Assembly: GCF_034058155.1 (NCBI RefSeq)
Contig: NZ_CP139148.1
Span: 4,712,001-4,776,000 of the forward strand
Length of the DNA: 64,000 nt
From: Flavobacterium sp. KACC 22761
Lineage (GTDB): Bacteria; Bacteroidota; Bacteroidia; Flavobacteriales; Flavobacteriaceae
Direction: 5' to 3'
The number at the start of each line of letters is the position of its first letter. The first letter of the stretch is position 1. Made by a program: the position numbers and the translations under genes. Below, piece after piece: positions 26,117 to 35,630 of this stretch. The notes below the pieces were generated by a model. The model made no database searches. It was not told the origin of the DNA and worked only from the letters and a program-made list of their open reading frames with translations.

Positions 26117-26308
26117 TTTTAAGAAATTCCGAAACGTCACAACACTCGATTTATTGTATTTGAATGAGAATTATATAAGCTTCTAAAAAAGTTCTGTAAA
26201 AGATTTTAACAAGTATTAAGGTAATTTTAATCTATAATTTAAAAAACGAATATAAAACTGTTAAAAAACTGATTTGCAAGGAATTTTACAACTTTAAAAG
26301 ATATTATT

Positions 26309-27067
26309 TTGATTCTCAGCTTAAAAAATACATTCTCACAAATTGGAAGCGCAACTCTATTTGCCTCACGATTTTTTAAGGAACTTTTAATTCCTCCATA
26401 CGAGGCAAAAGAGTTTTTGAGACAATGTTATGTCATTGGTTATAAATCTTTTCCTTTAGTTGCTATAACCGGTTTTATTATGGGTTTGGTTTTAACCATT
26501 CAATCGCGACCAACTTTAGTAACTTTTGGTGCCGAGAGCTGGCTTCCGGGAATGGTTGCACTTTCGTTGATTCGAGAAATTGCGCCTGTCATTACAGCAT
26601 TAATTTGCGCCGGAAAAATTTCATCTGGAATTGGTGCCGAATTGGGCTCAATGAAAGTTACAGAACAAATTGATGCCATGGAAGTTTCGGCCATTAATCC
26701 TTATAATTATTTAGTTGTAACACGAATTTTGGCCTGTACGTTAATGGTTCCCATATTGGTCTTTTTTGCCGATGCAATAGGAATTTTAGGAGGTTATGCA
26801 GGAATCAATATTCATGGTGACGTGACTTTTCGCCGCTATTTAACCCAGATTGTGCAATCCTTAGAATTTTTAGATGTGATACCAGCGACAATCAAAACTT
26901 TTTTCTTCGGTTTCTTCATCGGAATGATTGGCTGTTTTAAAGGTTTTAATGCCGCAAACGGAACTGAAAGTGTGGGACGCGCCGCAAACTCGGCCGTAGT
27001 TACAGCTTCATTAAGCATATTTATTATTGACATGGTCGCAGTACAGATAACCGATTTATTTTTTTAA
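26309..27067 (+). CDS. mlaE: MlaE-type ABC transporter permease
   Basis: A 252-aa inner membrane permease of the MlaE/YrbE family: PLVAITGFIMGLVLTIQSRP, the conserved core REIAPVITALICAGKISSGI then GAELGSMKVTEQIDAMEVSA, and later membrane helices. With the ATPase and MCE protein encoded next it forms a lipid transporter that works between inner and outer membrane. No ATG is found nearby; a TTG at 26309 or the ATT before it would be the start. The ATPase gene begins one base after its stop codon. Confidence 0.88.
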   Translation: MILSLKNTFSQIGSATLFASRFFKELLIPPYEAKEFLRQCYVIGYKSFPLVAITGFIMGLVLTIQSRPTLVTFGAESWLPGMVALSLIREIAPVITALICAGKISSGIGAELGSMKVTEQIDAMEVSAINPYNYLVVTRILACTLMVPILVFFADAIGILGGYAGINIHGDVTFRRYLTQIVQSLEFLDVIPATIKTFFFGFFIGMIGCFKGFNAANGTESVGRAANSAVVTASLSIFIIDMVAVQITDLFF

Positions 27068-27068
27068 G

Positions 27069-27848
27069 ATGCTCAAGGAAAAGAAAAATATCGACTCAAA
27101 GACAAAAGACAAAAAACAAATTCCAATTATTGAAATCAAAAATTTGCACAAAACTTTTGGCGGTGAAAATGCCGTTTTAAAAGGTGTAAATCTCTCAGTC
27201 AATAAAGGCGAAGATTTAGTCATTTTAGGGCGTTCTGGTTCAGGGAAATCAGTTACCATAAAATGCATCGTTGGGTTGATCGAACCTGATCAGGGCGAAA
27301 TAAAAGTTTTTGATGAAAATGTTTTGAATCTCAGCAAAACTGATCTCAACAAAATGAGAGTCAAAATTGGTTTTTTATTCCAAAGTGCCGCTTTATATGA
27401 TTCAATGTCTGTGAGAGAAAATCTCGCTTTTACACTTAGAGCACACAAAAGAGATTTGAGCGCCGAGGAAGTCGAAGATGAAGTCATGGAAGCACTTGAA
27501 AATGTAGGCTTGAGTGATGCCATTGATAAAATGCCAGCAGAATTATCTGGAGGAATGCGAAAAAGAATTGGTTTAGCAAGAACGCTGATTTTAAAACCCG
27601 AAATCATTTTGTATGACGAACCCACAACAGGTTTGGATACAATCACTTCAAGAGAAATCAGCGAATTGATTTTGGATATAAAGCACAAACAAAAAACCTC
27701 ATCAATAATCATTACGCACGATATGGCTTGCGCCAAAATGACTGCCGACCGAATTATGGTTTTGAAAGATGGTGTTATTCATGCCGAAGGAACCTATGAA
27801 GAATTAGAAAAAGATGAAGATGAATGGGTACGTTCATTTTTTGAATAA
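27069..27848 (+). CDS. mlaF: MlaF-type ABC transporter ATPase
   Basis: A 259-aa ATPase. Walker A GRSGSGKS at residues 54-61, the Q-loop in GFLFQSAALYDSMSVRENLA, the signature ELSGGMRKRIGLARTL and Walker B IILYDEPTTGLD followed by the switch His (IIITHDMACA) are all present. The signature form LSGGM(R/K)KR is typical of the Mla ATPases. It powers the permease encoded just upstream; the MCE gene follows after 22 bases. Confidence 0.93.
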   Translation: MLKEKKNIDSKTKDKKQIPIIEIKNLHKTFGGENAVLKGVNLSVNKGEDLVILGRSGSGKSVTIKCIVGLIEPDQGEIKVFDENVLNLSKTDLNKMRVKIGFLFQSAALYDSMSVRENLAFTLRAHKRDLSAEEVEDEVMEALENVGLSDAIDKMPAELSGGMRKRIGLARTLILKPEIILYDEPTTGLDTITSREISELILDIKHKQKTSSIIITHDMACAKMTADRIMVLKDGVIHAEGTYEELEKDEDEWVRSFFE

Positions 27849-27870
27849 AGCAAAATAAATTGTAGAAATC

Positions 27871-28695
27871 ATGGAAAAGGAATCTGGATATACTTGGAAA
27901 TTAGGAATGTTTGTATCAGTTGGACTGTTGCTTTTCATTATGGCCATTTATTTTATTGGAAAACAAAAAAACTTATTTGGCCAGACTTTTCACCTTTCGT
28001 CAAAATTTAAAACCGTAAGTGGTTTAGAGGTCGGGAATAACGTTCGTTTTTCTGGAATCAACATTGGAACTGTCGAAGAAATCAGAATTATAAACGACTC
28101 TTCGGTAATTGTTTCAATGGTGATCAAAGACGAAATACGCAAGTTTATAAAAACCGATGCCCGTGCCAGCATTGGCTCAGACGGATTAATGGGCGACAAA
28201 GTACTGACAATTTCTCCAGGGCCAAAATCAACAAAAATCATTGAAGACAATGGCACAATTACATCTATTGACGGAATCGAAATGAACGACATCATGAAAA
28301 GCGTCAAAAAAAGTGTGGATAATGTAGGTGTGATTTCTGAGGAATTAGCCATTTTCAGCCACAGCATGAACAACGGAAATGGCGCTTTGGCAAGATTGGT
28401 AAGGGATGATAAAATGGCAAACAGTGTTACAAATACACTTTCAAACTTAGAAAGTGGTACAAAAGGTTTTAGCGAAAATATGGAAGCCGCAAAAAGCAAT
28501 TTCCTTTTTAGAGGCTACTTCAAGAAAAAAGAGAAAGAAAAAGAAAAAAAGCAGGAAGAACAAAAAGAGAAAAAAGAAGAGGCTGCTAAAGAAAAAGAAG
28601 CCAAAGCTAAAGAAGAAAAAGAAAAGCAAGAAAAAGAAAAACAGGACAAACAAAAAGCGGAAGACGCTAAAAAAGAGCCTGAAAAAAACCAGTAA
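27871..28695 (+). CDS. mlaD: MCE-domain lipid transport protein (MlaD-like)
   Basis: A 274-aa membrane-anchored periplasmic protein: one N-terminal helix (LGMFVSVGLLLFIMAIYFIG), then an MCE domain at about residues 35-115 (VSGLEVGNNVRFSGINIGTV, and DGLMGDKVLTISPG). A helical segment follows. The last 60 residues are almost only Lys, Glu, Gln and Ala, a long charged tail not seen in MlaD of Enterobacteria. MCE proteins form rings that carry phospholipids across the periplasm. It stands third in the operon after permease and ATPase. Confidence 0.88.
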   Translation: MEKESGYTWKLGMFVSVGLLLFIMAIYFIGKQKNLFGQTFHLSSKFKTVSGLEVGNNVRFSGINIGTVEEIRIINDSSVIVSMVIKDEIRKFIKTDARASIGSDGLMGDKVLTISPGPKSTKIIEDNGTITSIDGIEMNDIMKSVKKSVDNVGVISEELAIFSHSMNNGNGALARLVRDDKMANSVTNTLSNLESGTKGFSENMEAAKSNFLFRGYFKKKEKEKEKKQEEQKEKKEEAAKEKEAKAKEEKEKQEKEKQDKQKAEDAKKEPEKNQ

Positions 28696-28707
28696 AAATT
28701 CTACGCC

Positions 28708-31557
28708 ATGAAAACTTCGTATAAAAATATAAGCCTTAAAATTTTAAAATGGACCGGAATATCAATCGCAGGAATCTTATTATTACTTTTTCTGATTCCA
28801 CTTTTATTCCCTGGGAAAGTTGCGTCTGAAGTTAAAAAAATTGCCAATGAACGTTTGGATACCAAATTGGATTTTTCGAAATCCAAACTTTCATTTTTTA
28901 CCCATTTTCCTTCGCTGACGGTTTCGCTTGACGACTTATCAATGACGGGTTCAGCTCCTTTTCGAAACGATACTTTGCTAAAAGCAGATCAGGTTGCATT
29001 TGGGATAAATTTGAAAAGACTAATTTTTGACAACGAAGTTAAAATCAATAAATTATACGTTTCTGATGCTTTGATAAATGTGATGGTAAACGAAAAAGGA
29101 CAAGCTAATTACAATATTTATGTTGCGCCAGAAGATCGAAATAAAGAAAAAAATGATCCAAACGCACCCGAAGAAGGAACGGCAATTCGGCTAGAACGAA
29201 TTGATCTTGAAAATTGCCGTGTCAAATACAATGATCGCTCAGCAAAAGTTTTAGTTGATGCGAAAGGTTTCAATTATATTGGAAAAGGAAATTTGAGCGA
29301 AGAAATTTTTGATTTGAGTACCAATGCACAAATTGACAATCTTGATTTTTTCTACGATCGGACGGGATATTTAAGACGCAAAAATGTAAGCGCCGATTTA
29401 ATAACCCGGATCAATACACACTCGCTGTCTTTTATTCTCCAAAAAAATGAGCTTCATATCAATAAACTGCCCTTAAAATTTACAGGGCTTTTTACGATTT
29501 TAAAAGATGGATACAAAATCAATATCAAAGCCGCTTCAGAAAATACAACTGTAAAAGATTTGCTTTCTGTAATGCCTCCAGAATATTTGACTTGGCTAGA
29601 AAAAACCGAAATTTCAGGCCGAAGTGATTTGCTTTTTACTTTTAAAGGAAATTATAATGTCGCCAAAAAACAAAAACCGAATCTAGCCTTCAATTTAAAA
29701 ATCAATAATGGCGCGGTAAATTATAAAAATGCTCCCGTCCCGCTGACCGATTTTCAAATGGATTTAAATGCAATTCTGCCCGATTTGGATATGGAAAAAT
29801 TGCTCGTAAATCTTCGCACTTTTAAATTCAAGGTTGGCGAAAAAGATTATTTCAACGCGTATTTGCACAGCAAAGGTTTTAATGAAATGACCATTGATGC
29901 CAGCGTAAAAGGCGCTCTGGATCTTGCCGTTGTCGATGCTGCTTTGGGATTGAATTCTCTAGAATTAAAAGGGATTTTAAAAACTAACATTCAGGCGAAA
30001 GGAATTTTCAGCACTTCAAAAAAACTGTTCCCAAAAACTATTGGCGGAATTGCATTGCATAACGGTTGGCTCAAAACCGACTCCTATCCTAACCCAATTA
30101 CTAACATTACTTTTGTCGCCAACGTGCTCAATAAAGCCGGAACTTATAAAGATTTAATTGTGGCTGTTGCGCCCGCTTCATTTGTTTTCGAAGGAAATCC
30201 TATGTATATAAATGCAACACTTTCTGATTTTAGTGATTTGGCTTATAATGCAAAAATCAAAGGCGAACTTAATGTTGGTCGTATTTATCAGGTTTTCTCT
30301 CAAAAAGGAGTCGACATAACAGGTTACGCAAAAGCTGATCTTTCGCTTAAAGGAAAACAAAGTTATGCCACAACTGGACAATATGACAAACTGGATAACC
30401 GAGGAACCATTCTGCTGAAAAACATTAAAGCAACTTCAGAGCTTTTTCCAAAAGCATTCTTTATCAAACAAGGAAATTTCCGTTTTCAGAACGAAAAAAT
30501 GTGGTTTGAAAAATTCAATGCTTCTTATGGAAAATCGGATTTTGACATTAACGGATATCTTTTAAATACCATTAATTATTTCCTGGAATCGCACGGAACT
30601 TTAAGCGGAAACTTCAACATGAAATCGAAACTGATTAATGTAGATGAATTTATGGCGCTCAAAAAAGGTGAAAATAAAGATCGAAATATTGCCGTTGAAT
30701 ATGCCAAAGAAGATCACCCAAAAATGAGCGGTGTTGTTATTGTTCCAAAAAACTTAAATGTGTCCTTAACCGCAAATGCAGATAAAGTTGAATACAACGG
30801 ATTAATCTTAAACAAACTTTCAGGAAAAGTTGGAATTAAAAAAGAAGGTTTTTATTTGGAAAAAGCCACTTTCAATATTATTGATTGCATTCTTGGAATT
30901 GATGCAACATATAAAGATGAATCGCCGACTTCTGCTCATTTTGATGCTCATTTTACAGCCAAAGATTTTAGCGTTCAAAGAGCTTACAAAGAAATTCCGA
31001 TGTTTCATGATATGGCAACAGTAGCCGAAAAAGCACAGGGAATTATTTCTGTTGATTATAAAGTCAAAGGTGATGTCGATGGAAACATGAGTCCGATTTA
31101 TGAATCACTCGAAGGAGGTGGCACAATCGATTTGCGTGATGTTCAAGTCAAAGGCCTAAAACTATTTGACGGAATCAGCTCTAAAACGGGGCAAAAAGGC
31201 CTTGACAATCCCGATATGAAAGGAATCGAAATCAATTCTACAATTGACAATAATTTAATTCGCGTTGAGCCTTTTACCTTCTCGGTTGCCAGTTTCAGAC
31301 CCACAATTAAAGGCACAACCAGCTTTGATGGATTATTGGATTTAAGAATGCGTCTCGGCCTTCCGCCTTTTGGAATCATTGGATTTCCGATTGTCATCAC
31401 CGGAACTCACGAAGCTCCTAAAATAAAAATCTTCAGCAAAACAGGACAACAAATCGACGAAGCCATTTATGATGAAAAACACAACAAAGTAATTCGGGAA
31501 GAAAAAGTCAGCAAACCCAAAAAATCAAATTCAAATGAAAACAAAAACTCAAAATAA
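28708..31557 (+). CDS. AsmA-family envelope protein
   Basis: A 949-aa protein with one N-terminal membrane helix (WTGISIAGILLLLFLIPLLF) and then a very long beta-rich periplasmic body, as in AsmA/TamB relatives. The N-terminal AsmA domain shows RLDTKLDFSKSKLSFFTHFP and LTVSLDDLSMTG. The C-terminal AsmA_2-like part has GGGTIDLRDVQVKGLKLFDG and a final PPFGIIGFPIVITGTH. AsmA-like proteins form bridge-shaped lipid conduits to the outer membrane, so its place right after the MCE genes is meaningful. It ends in a charged tail and overlaps the next gene by 23 bases. Confidence 0.85.
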   Translation: MKTSYKNISLKILKWTGISIAGILLLLFLIPLLFPGKVASEVKKIANERLDTKLDFSKSKLSFFTHFPSLTVSLDDLSMTGSAPFRNDTLLKADQVAFGINLKRLIFDNEVKINKLYVSDALINVMVNEKGQANYNIYVAPEDRNKEKNDPNAPEEGTAIRLERIDLENCRVKYNDRSAKVLVDAKGFNYIGKGNLSEEIFDLSTNAQIDNLDFFYDRTGYLRRKNVSADLITRINTHSLSFILQKNELHINKLPLKFTGLFTILKDGYKINIKAASENTTVKDLLSVMPPEYLTWLEKTEISGRSDLLFTFKGNYNVAKKQKPNLAFNLKINNGAVNYKNAPVPLTDFQMDLNAILPDLDMEKLLVNLRTFKFKVGEKDYFNAYLHSKGFNEMTIDASVKGALDLAVVDAALGLNSLELKGILKTNIQAKGIFSTSKKLFPKTIGGIALHNGWLKTDSYPNPITNITFVANVLNKAGTYKDLIVAVAPASFVFEGNPMYINATLSDFSDLAYNAKIKGELNVGRIYQVFSQKGVDITGYAKADLSLKGKQSYATTGQYDKLDNRGTILLKNIKATSELFPKAFFIKQGNFRFQNEKMWFEKFNASYGKSDFDINGYLLNTINYFLESHGTLSGNFNMKSKLINVDEFMALKKGENKDRNIAVEYAKEDHPKMSGVVIVPKNLNVSLTANADKVEYNGLILNKLSGKVGIKKEGFYLEKATFNIIDCILGIDATYKDESPTSAHFDAHFTAKDFSVQRAYKEIPMFHDMATVAEKAQGIISVDYKVKGDVDGNMSPIYESLEGGGTIDLRDVQVKGLKLFDGISSKTGQKGLDNPDMKGIEINSTIDNNLIRVEPFTFSVASFRPTIKGTTSFDGLLDLRMRLGLPPFGIIGFPIVITGTHEAPKIKIFSKTGQQIDEAIYDEKHNKVIREEKVSKPKKSNSNENKNSK

Positions 31558-32086
31558 AAACAGCGCTTTCGAAAAATTTTCAAGCACTGTTTCTAAAGCG
31601 ACCGGAAGTACCCCGGCATTTATTATTGCTTTCTTAATTGTTGCAGTCTGGGCGGTTTCTGGGCCGTTTTTCGATTATTCTGAAACTTGGCAGTTGGTTA
31701 TCAATACAGGAACAACAATCATTACGTTTTTGATGGTTTTCTTGATTCAGAAAGCACAAAATAAAGATTCATTGGCAATTCAGCTAAAATTAAATGAATT
31801 AGTCGCGTCAAGCGAATTTTCTAGCAATAGCCTGGTTGATATTGAAAGTATGACCGAAGAAGAAATGGAAATCGTTCAAAAATATTATCGCAGACTGAGC
31901 GAACTTGCCAAAAAAGATGAAACCATTCGAACATCGCATTCTATTGCAGAAGCACATGAGCAGCATGCAAGAAAAGACAAAAGTAGAACACAAAACAGGA
32001 CGAAGAATAGCATTGAGACTAGACCCAAAAATAAAGCAGTCAAAAAACCAAATTCAACCACTACCTCAAAAACCGCGAAAAAATGA
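31535..32086 (+). CDS. Low-affinity iron permease-like membrane protein
   Basis: A 183-aa protein. Two membrane helices, STPAFIIAFLIVAVWAVSGP and LVINTGTTIITFLMVFLIQK, with QKAQNKDSLAIQLKLNELVA after the second, match the family named for yeast low-affinity iron permease (Fet4-like bacterial proteins). The C terminus is a basic, Lys/Thr/Asn-rich tail. Real iron transport by bacterial members is not established. Overlap of 23 bases with the AsmA-like gene and 4 bases (ATGA) with the next gene puts it in the same operon. Confidence 0.75.
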   Translation: MKTKTQNKNSAFEKFSSTVSKATGSTPAFIIAFLIVAVWAVSGPFFDYSETWQLVINTGTTIITFLMVFLIQKAQNKDSLAIQLKLNELVASSEFSSNSLVDIESMTEEEMEIVQKYYRRLSELAKKDETIRTSHSIAEAHEQHARKDKSRTQNRTKNSIETRPKNKAVKKPNSTTTSKTAKK

Positions 32087-33282
32087 AACTACGCTCAACC
32101 GAAACTTTCTGGCCATTAAAAAACGAACTAAAAGCAAGTTATCCGTCATTAGATCGTGATCTCGAAACACCAATTTTAATTATTGGCGGAGGCATTACAG
32201 GTGCATTGATTGCCTACAAATTAATTAATGACGGAAGGAAAGTTGTTCTAGTTGACCGGCGTGATATTTGCAACGGAAGCACCGCTGCAAGTACGGCTTT
32301 ACTTCAATACGAAATTGATGTTTCTTTGCATGAACTTATGAAACTCCGCGGAGCAGATTGTGCGATAAACAGTTACAAAAACGGGAAAAAAGCCATTTTT
32401 GATCTTCGCACTATTATCGATACAATAGAAAGCGACTGCGGATTCGAATTCAAAAAAAGCATTTATTTCTGCACGTTGAAAAAGGATATTTCCTATTTAA
32501 AAAATGAATTCAAAGTCAGAAAACAACACGGATTTGATGTCAACTGGCTCGGAAAAGCTGAATTAGAAACGATGGGATTAAAAGCAATTGCAGGAATAGA
32601 ATCTAAAACTGCTGCTGTTGTTGATCCCTATCGTTTGGCGCAAGATTTACTTATTTATTGCAAAAATAAAGGAATTGAGATTTTTGATCGTACCAACATT
32701 CAATCCATAAAAAATCAGGGAACTAAATTTATTGCCCAAACTGAAAGTGGCAATCTTATTACGGCGAATCATGTGATCCATTGTTCTGGCTATGAAAGCA
32801 CAGAAACCTTAAAAGAAAAAGTAGTTGATTTAAAAAGCACTTATGTGATTGCTTCTGAAAGTCTGCCTGATTTGCCTGCAGTTTTCAAAAACTATATTTT
32901 ATGGGACACTTCAAATCCGTACTTATATTTTAGAGGAACTTCAGACAACCGATTAATTGTTGGTGGTGGCGATGAAGAATTTATTGATGCTAAAAAACGT
33001 GATAAATTAATGCCCAAAAAAGAACAATATTTACTGCGTTCTTTCAAACGAAAATTTCCAAATATCAATTTCAAATTAGATTATTCTTGGGCGGGAACCT
33101 TTGGTGAAACCAAAGATGGCCTTCCCTATTTTGGAAAACCAGATCCAAAAAAAAATGAACATTACGTCTTAGGTTTTGGTGGCAACGGAATTACTTTCAG
33201 CATCATCGGGATGAATTCGATTTTGGATTCAATCAATAACAAAGCCAATATGGATTTAGAGTATTACCGTTTCGGACGATAA
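32083..33282 (+). CDS. FAD-dependent oxidoreductase (DAO family)
   Basis: A 399-aa protein. The dinucleotide-binding motif is TPILIIGGGITGALIAYKLI followed by VVLVDRRDICNGSTAAST, characteristic of D-amino-acid/glycine-oxidase-like flavoproteins. The C-terminal substrate region includes YSWAGTFGETKDGLPYFGKP and GFGGNGITFSIIGM, where the FAD ring is held. The reaction is probably oxidation of an amine or amino acid, but the substrate cannot be read. It is the last gene of the Mla/AsmA operon, overlapping its neighbour by four bases. Confidence 0.85.
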   Translation: MKLRSTETFWPLKNELKASYPSLDRDLETPILIIGGGITGALIAYKLINDGRKVVLVDRRDICNGSTAASTALLQYEIDVSLHELMKLRGADCAINSYKNGKKAIFDLRTIIDTIESDCGFEFKKSIYFCTLKKDISYLKNEFKVRKQHGFDVNWLGKAELETMGLKAIAGIESKTAAVVDPYRLAQDLLIYCKNKGIEIFDRTNIQSIKNQGTKFIAQTESGNLITANHVIHCSGYESTETLKEKVVDLKSTYVIASESLPDLPAVFKNYILWDTSNPYLYFRGTSDNRLIVGGGDEEFIDAKKRDKLMPKKEQYLLRSFKRKFPNINFKLDYSWAGTFGETKDGLPYFGKPDPKKNEHYVLGFGGNGITFSIIGMNSILDSINNKANMDLEYYRFGR

Positions 33283-33442
33283 GCAAAAAAAACGCAATTA
33301 TTCATATACTTAATCTAGAAAAATTTCGTAATCTAAAAACCTAAATTTCTCTTTTATGACTTTTGTCATACTCTGTTTCAATAATGTGATCTATTTTTGT
33401 TTTAAATAATTCGGGAAATGTTTCATTTAAATTCATACTATC

Positions 33443-34273
33443 ATGAAAGTAATCAAGCATTCAGGTCGCATTGTGCCTTTTGATATTGAAAAACTAAAAA
33501 ATTCACTTCAAAAATCAGGCGCTTCACCCAATCTTATTGAAAAATGCCTAAACCAAATACAAGACCAAATCTATGATGGGATTACAACCAAACAGATTTA
33601 TAAATTGGCCTTTGCTATTTTAAAAAAAGCTGCGAGCGGAGATGCAGCGCGTTACAACCTCCGATCTGCTTTACAAATGTTGGGTCCAGACGGTTTTTTC
33701 TTTGAAAAATTTATTTCGCTTTTATATGCAGAGGAAGGTTATAAAACTAAAACAAATTTAATCCTACAAGGAAAATGTGTCTCACATGAAGTAGACATAG
33801 TGCTCAAAAAAGAGAACCGAATCTCGATGATTGAATGTAAATTTCACAATAGTCGAGAAAAGTCATCAGATGTAAAAGTTCCAATGTACATTCTTTCTCG
33901 TTTTAATGATCTTCAAACCAAACAGCACACTCTTTTTTCAAACAACGAAACCATAAATTCGTGTATTATTGTTACTAATAATCGTTTTACTAAAGATGCT
34001 GAAACTTTTGCCAATTGCAGTAAAATAGAGCTTTTAAGCTGGGATTATCCCAAAAACAACAACATCAAAAATAAAATTGATGAAGCGGCGCTCTACCCTA
34101 TCACCTGCCTTACAACGTTATCAATGTTCGAAAAGGAGCAATTACTTATCCTAAATATAATACTTACAAAGGATCTAATTACTAACTCAGAAAGTCTTTA
34201 TAAAATAGGTCTTAAGGAAAAACGAATTAAAAATGTACTAAAGGAAGCCTCTCAAATTTGTAAACTTATTTAA
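33443..34273 (+). CDS. ATP-cone domain fused to a PD-(D/E)xK nuclease-like domain
   Basis: A 276-aa protein. Residues 1-90 form an ATP-cone (KVIKHSGRIVPFDIEKLKNS, GITTKQIYKLAFAILKK), the nucleotide-sensing domain of NrdR and ribonucleotide reductases. Residues about 90-190 carry a restriction-endonuclease-like core with H115-E-V-D118 and E131-C-K133 (SHEVDIVLKK, MIECKFHN), the D...ExK pattern of Mrr-type nucleases. This could be a nuclease gated by ATP or dATP. One base separates it from the metallo-beta-lactamase gene, so they form a unit. The role in the cell is unknown. Confidence 0.78.
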   Translation: MKVIKHSGRIVPFDIEKLKNSLQKSGASPNLIEKCLNQIQDQIYDGITTKQIYKLAFAILKKAASGDAARYNLRSALQMLGPDGFFFEKFISLLYAEEGYKTKTNLILQGKCVSHEVDIVLKKENRISMIECKFHNSREKSSDVKVPMYILSRFNDLQTKQHTLFSNNETINSCIIVTNNRFTKDAETFANCSKIELLSWDYPKNNNIKNKIDEAALYPITCLTTLSMFEKEQLLILNIILTKDLITNSESLYKIGLKEKRIKNVLKEASQICKLI

Positions 34274-34274
34274 A

Positions 34275-35630
34275 ATGAAAATAAAATTTATAGGTGGATC
34301 CGGAACCGTTACTGGCTCGAAAACACTAATAGAAAGCGGTGGTATAAGAATACTAATTGATTGCGGATTGTTTCAAGGTCTTAAAACATTGCGAGAACTC
34401 AATTGGCAACCTTTACCAATTTTACCATCCACTATCGATTATGTTCTACTAACTCATGGTCATCTAGATCATTGTGGTTGGTTGCCAAGGTTAGTTGCAC
34501 AGGGTTTTAAGGGTAAAATATATTGTACCAATCCAACTAAATCAGTAACAGAGCTTGTACTTTTGGATAGTGCTAAAATTCAGGAAGAAGAAGCCTATTC
34601 TGCCAACAAGAAACACTATTCTAAACATGAAAAAGCGGAGCCGTTATATACCGTGGAGCAGGCGAAAGAAGTTTTTCCTTTGTTTAAGATTGTACAACAA
34701 AATGCTCCCATAATTCTAGATAATGATATCGAAGCTGTTTTTTCAACCTCGGGACATATTATAGGTGCCAGTAGCATTACATTAAACATCGAGGACAAAA
34801 CTTTGGTATTCTCTGGAGACATAGGACGTGATAATGATGTATTGATGTTTCCTCCAACAAAACCAGTACTGGGCGATTATCTTTTTTTAGAAAGTACTTA
34901 TGGAAATCGCCTGCATCCTGATCTCGATGTAAAAAAAGAGCTGGAAAACTATATTAATACAACCATACAGCAAAATGGAACTGTTATTATTCCAGGATTT
35001 GCTGTTGAAAGGGCACAATCCATAATGTATCTTTTATGGCAACTTAAAACCGAAAGAAGAATACCAAATGTGCCCTATATTCTCGACACACCAATGGGTG
35101 CTAATGTATTGAACGTTTTTCTAGAAAATAAACAATGGCACAAACTCTCGCTCACTGATTGTTATGAAATGTTCAAAATGTTCCGAATAATTTCTGAATT
35201 TGAAGATACTTTGGGCATTATAGAAGATCCGCAACCTAAAGTAATTATCGCTGCTAGCGGAATGGTTACAGGAGGAAGAGTGTTATCTTATTTTGAAAAT
35301 TATATAGGGCTTACAACAACAACCGTCATAATTGTAGGATATCAGGCTGAGGGTACACGTGGAAGAAAACTTATAGAGGGAGCTCAAGAAATCAAAATAT
35401 ACGGAAACTATTATGATGTAAAAGCAAAAATTGTTCAAATAGAAGGACTCTCTGCCCATGGTGACCAGCAAGATTTGTTAAATTGGCTTTCTATTTTAAA
35501 AAATGCTCCAAAATGTATTTATTTAGTTCATGGTGAAAATCAGGCCGCCGACGAACTAAGATTTAAAATCCAGGAACGATATGGCTATACATGTAGAGTT
35601 TCACTGATGGGAACTGAAATAGAAATCTAA
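34275..35630 (+). CDS. Beta-CASP metallo-beta-lactamase nuclease
   Basis: A 451-aa enzyme. The zinc motif is THGHLDHCGW (H61, H63, D65, H66), with the later metal residues in GHIIGASSIT and FSGDIGRDND. The beta-CASP insertion (PTKPVLGDYLFLESTYGNRL onward) and the C-terminal RNA-specificity part (ASGMVTGGRVLSYF, then GLSAHGDQQDLLNWL) mark it as an RNA-processing or RNA-degrading enzyme. It is coupled to the ATP-cone nuclease gene. Its end overlaps by four bases the end of the convergent P-type ATPase gene. Confidence 0.9.
   Translation: MKIKFIGGSGTVTGSKTLIESGGIRILIDCGLFQGLKTLRELNWQPLPILPSTIDYVLLTHGHLDHCGWLPRLVAQGFKGKIYCTNPTKSVTELVLLDSAKIQEEEAYSANKKHYSKHEKAEPLYTVEQAKEVFPLFKIVQQNAPIILDNDIEAVFSTSGHIIGASSITLNIEDKTLVFSGDIGRDNDVLMFPPTKPVLGDYLFLESTYGNRLHPDLDVKKELENYINTTIQQNGTVIIPGFAVERAQSIMYLLWQLKTERRIPNVPYILDTPMGANVLNVFLENKQWHKLSLTDCYEMFKMFRIISEFEDTLGIIEDPQPKVIIAASGMVTGGRVLSYFENYIGLTTTTVIIVGYQAEGTRGRKLIEGAQEIKIYGNYYDVKAKIVQIEGLSAHGDQQDLLNWLSILKNAPKCIYLVHGENQAADELRFKIQERYGYTCRVSLMGTEIEI

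Noticed and set aside
26309..26311. Frameshift at the start of the MlaE-like gene, because no ATG is present
   Set aside because: The conserved N terminus is reached in frame from a TTG (or ATT), so an unusual start codon explains it better than a shift.
28447..28711. Overlapping frames on both strands, rich in Phe or Lys, at the end of the MCE gene
   Set aside because: They are shadows of the Lys/Glu-rich tail of the MCE protein; composition bias alone keeps them open.
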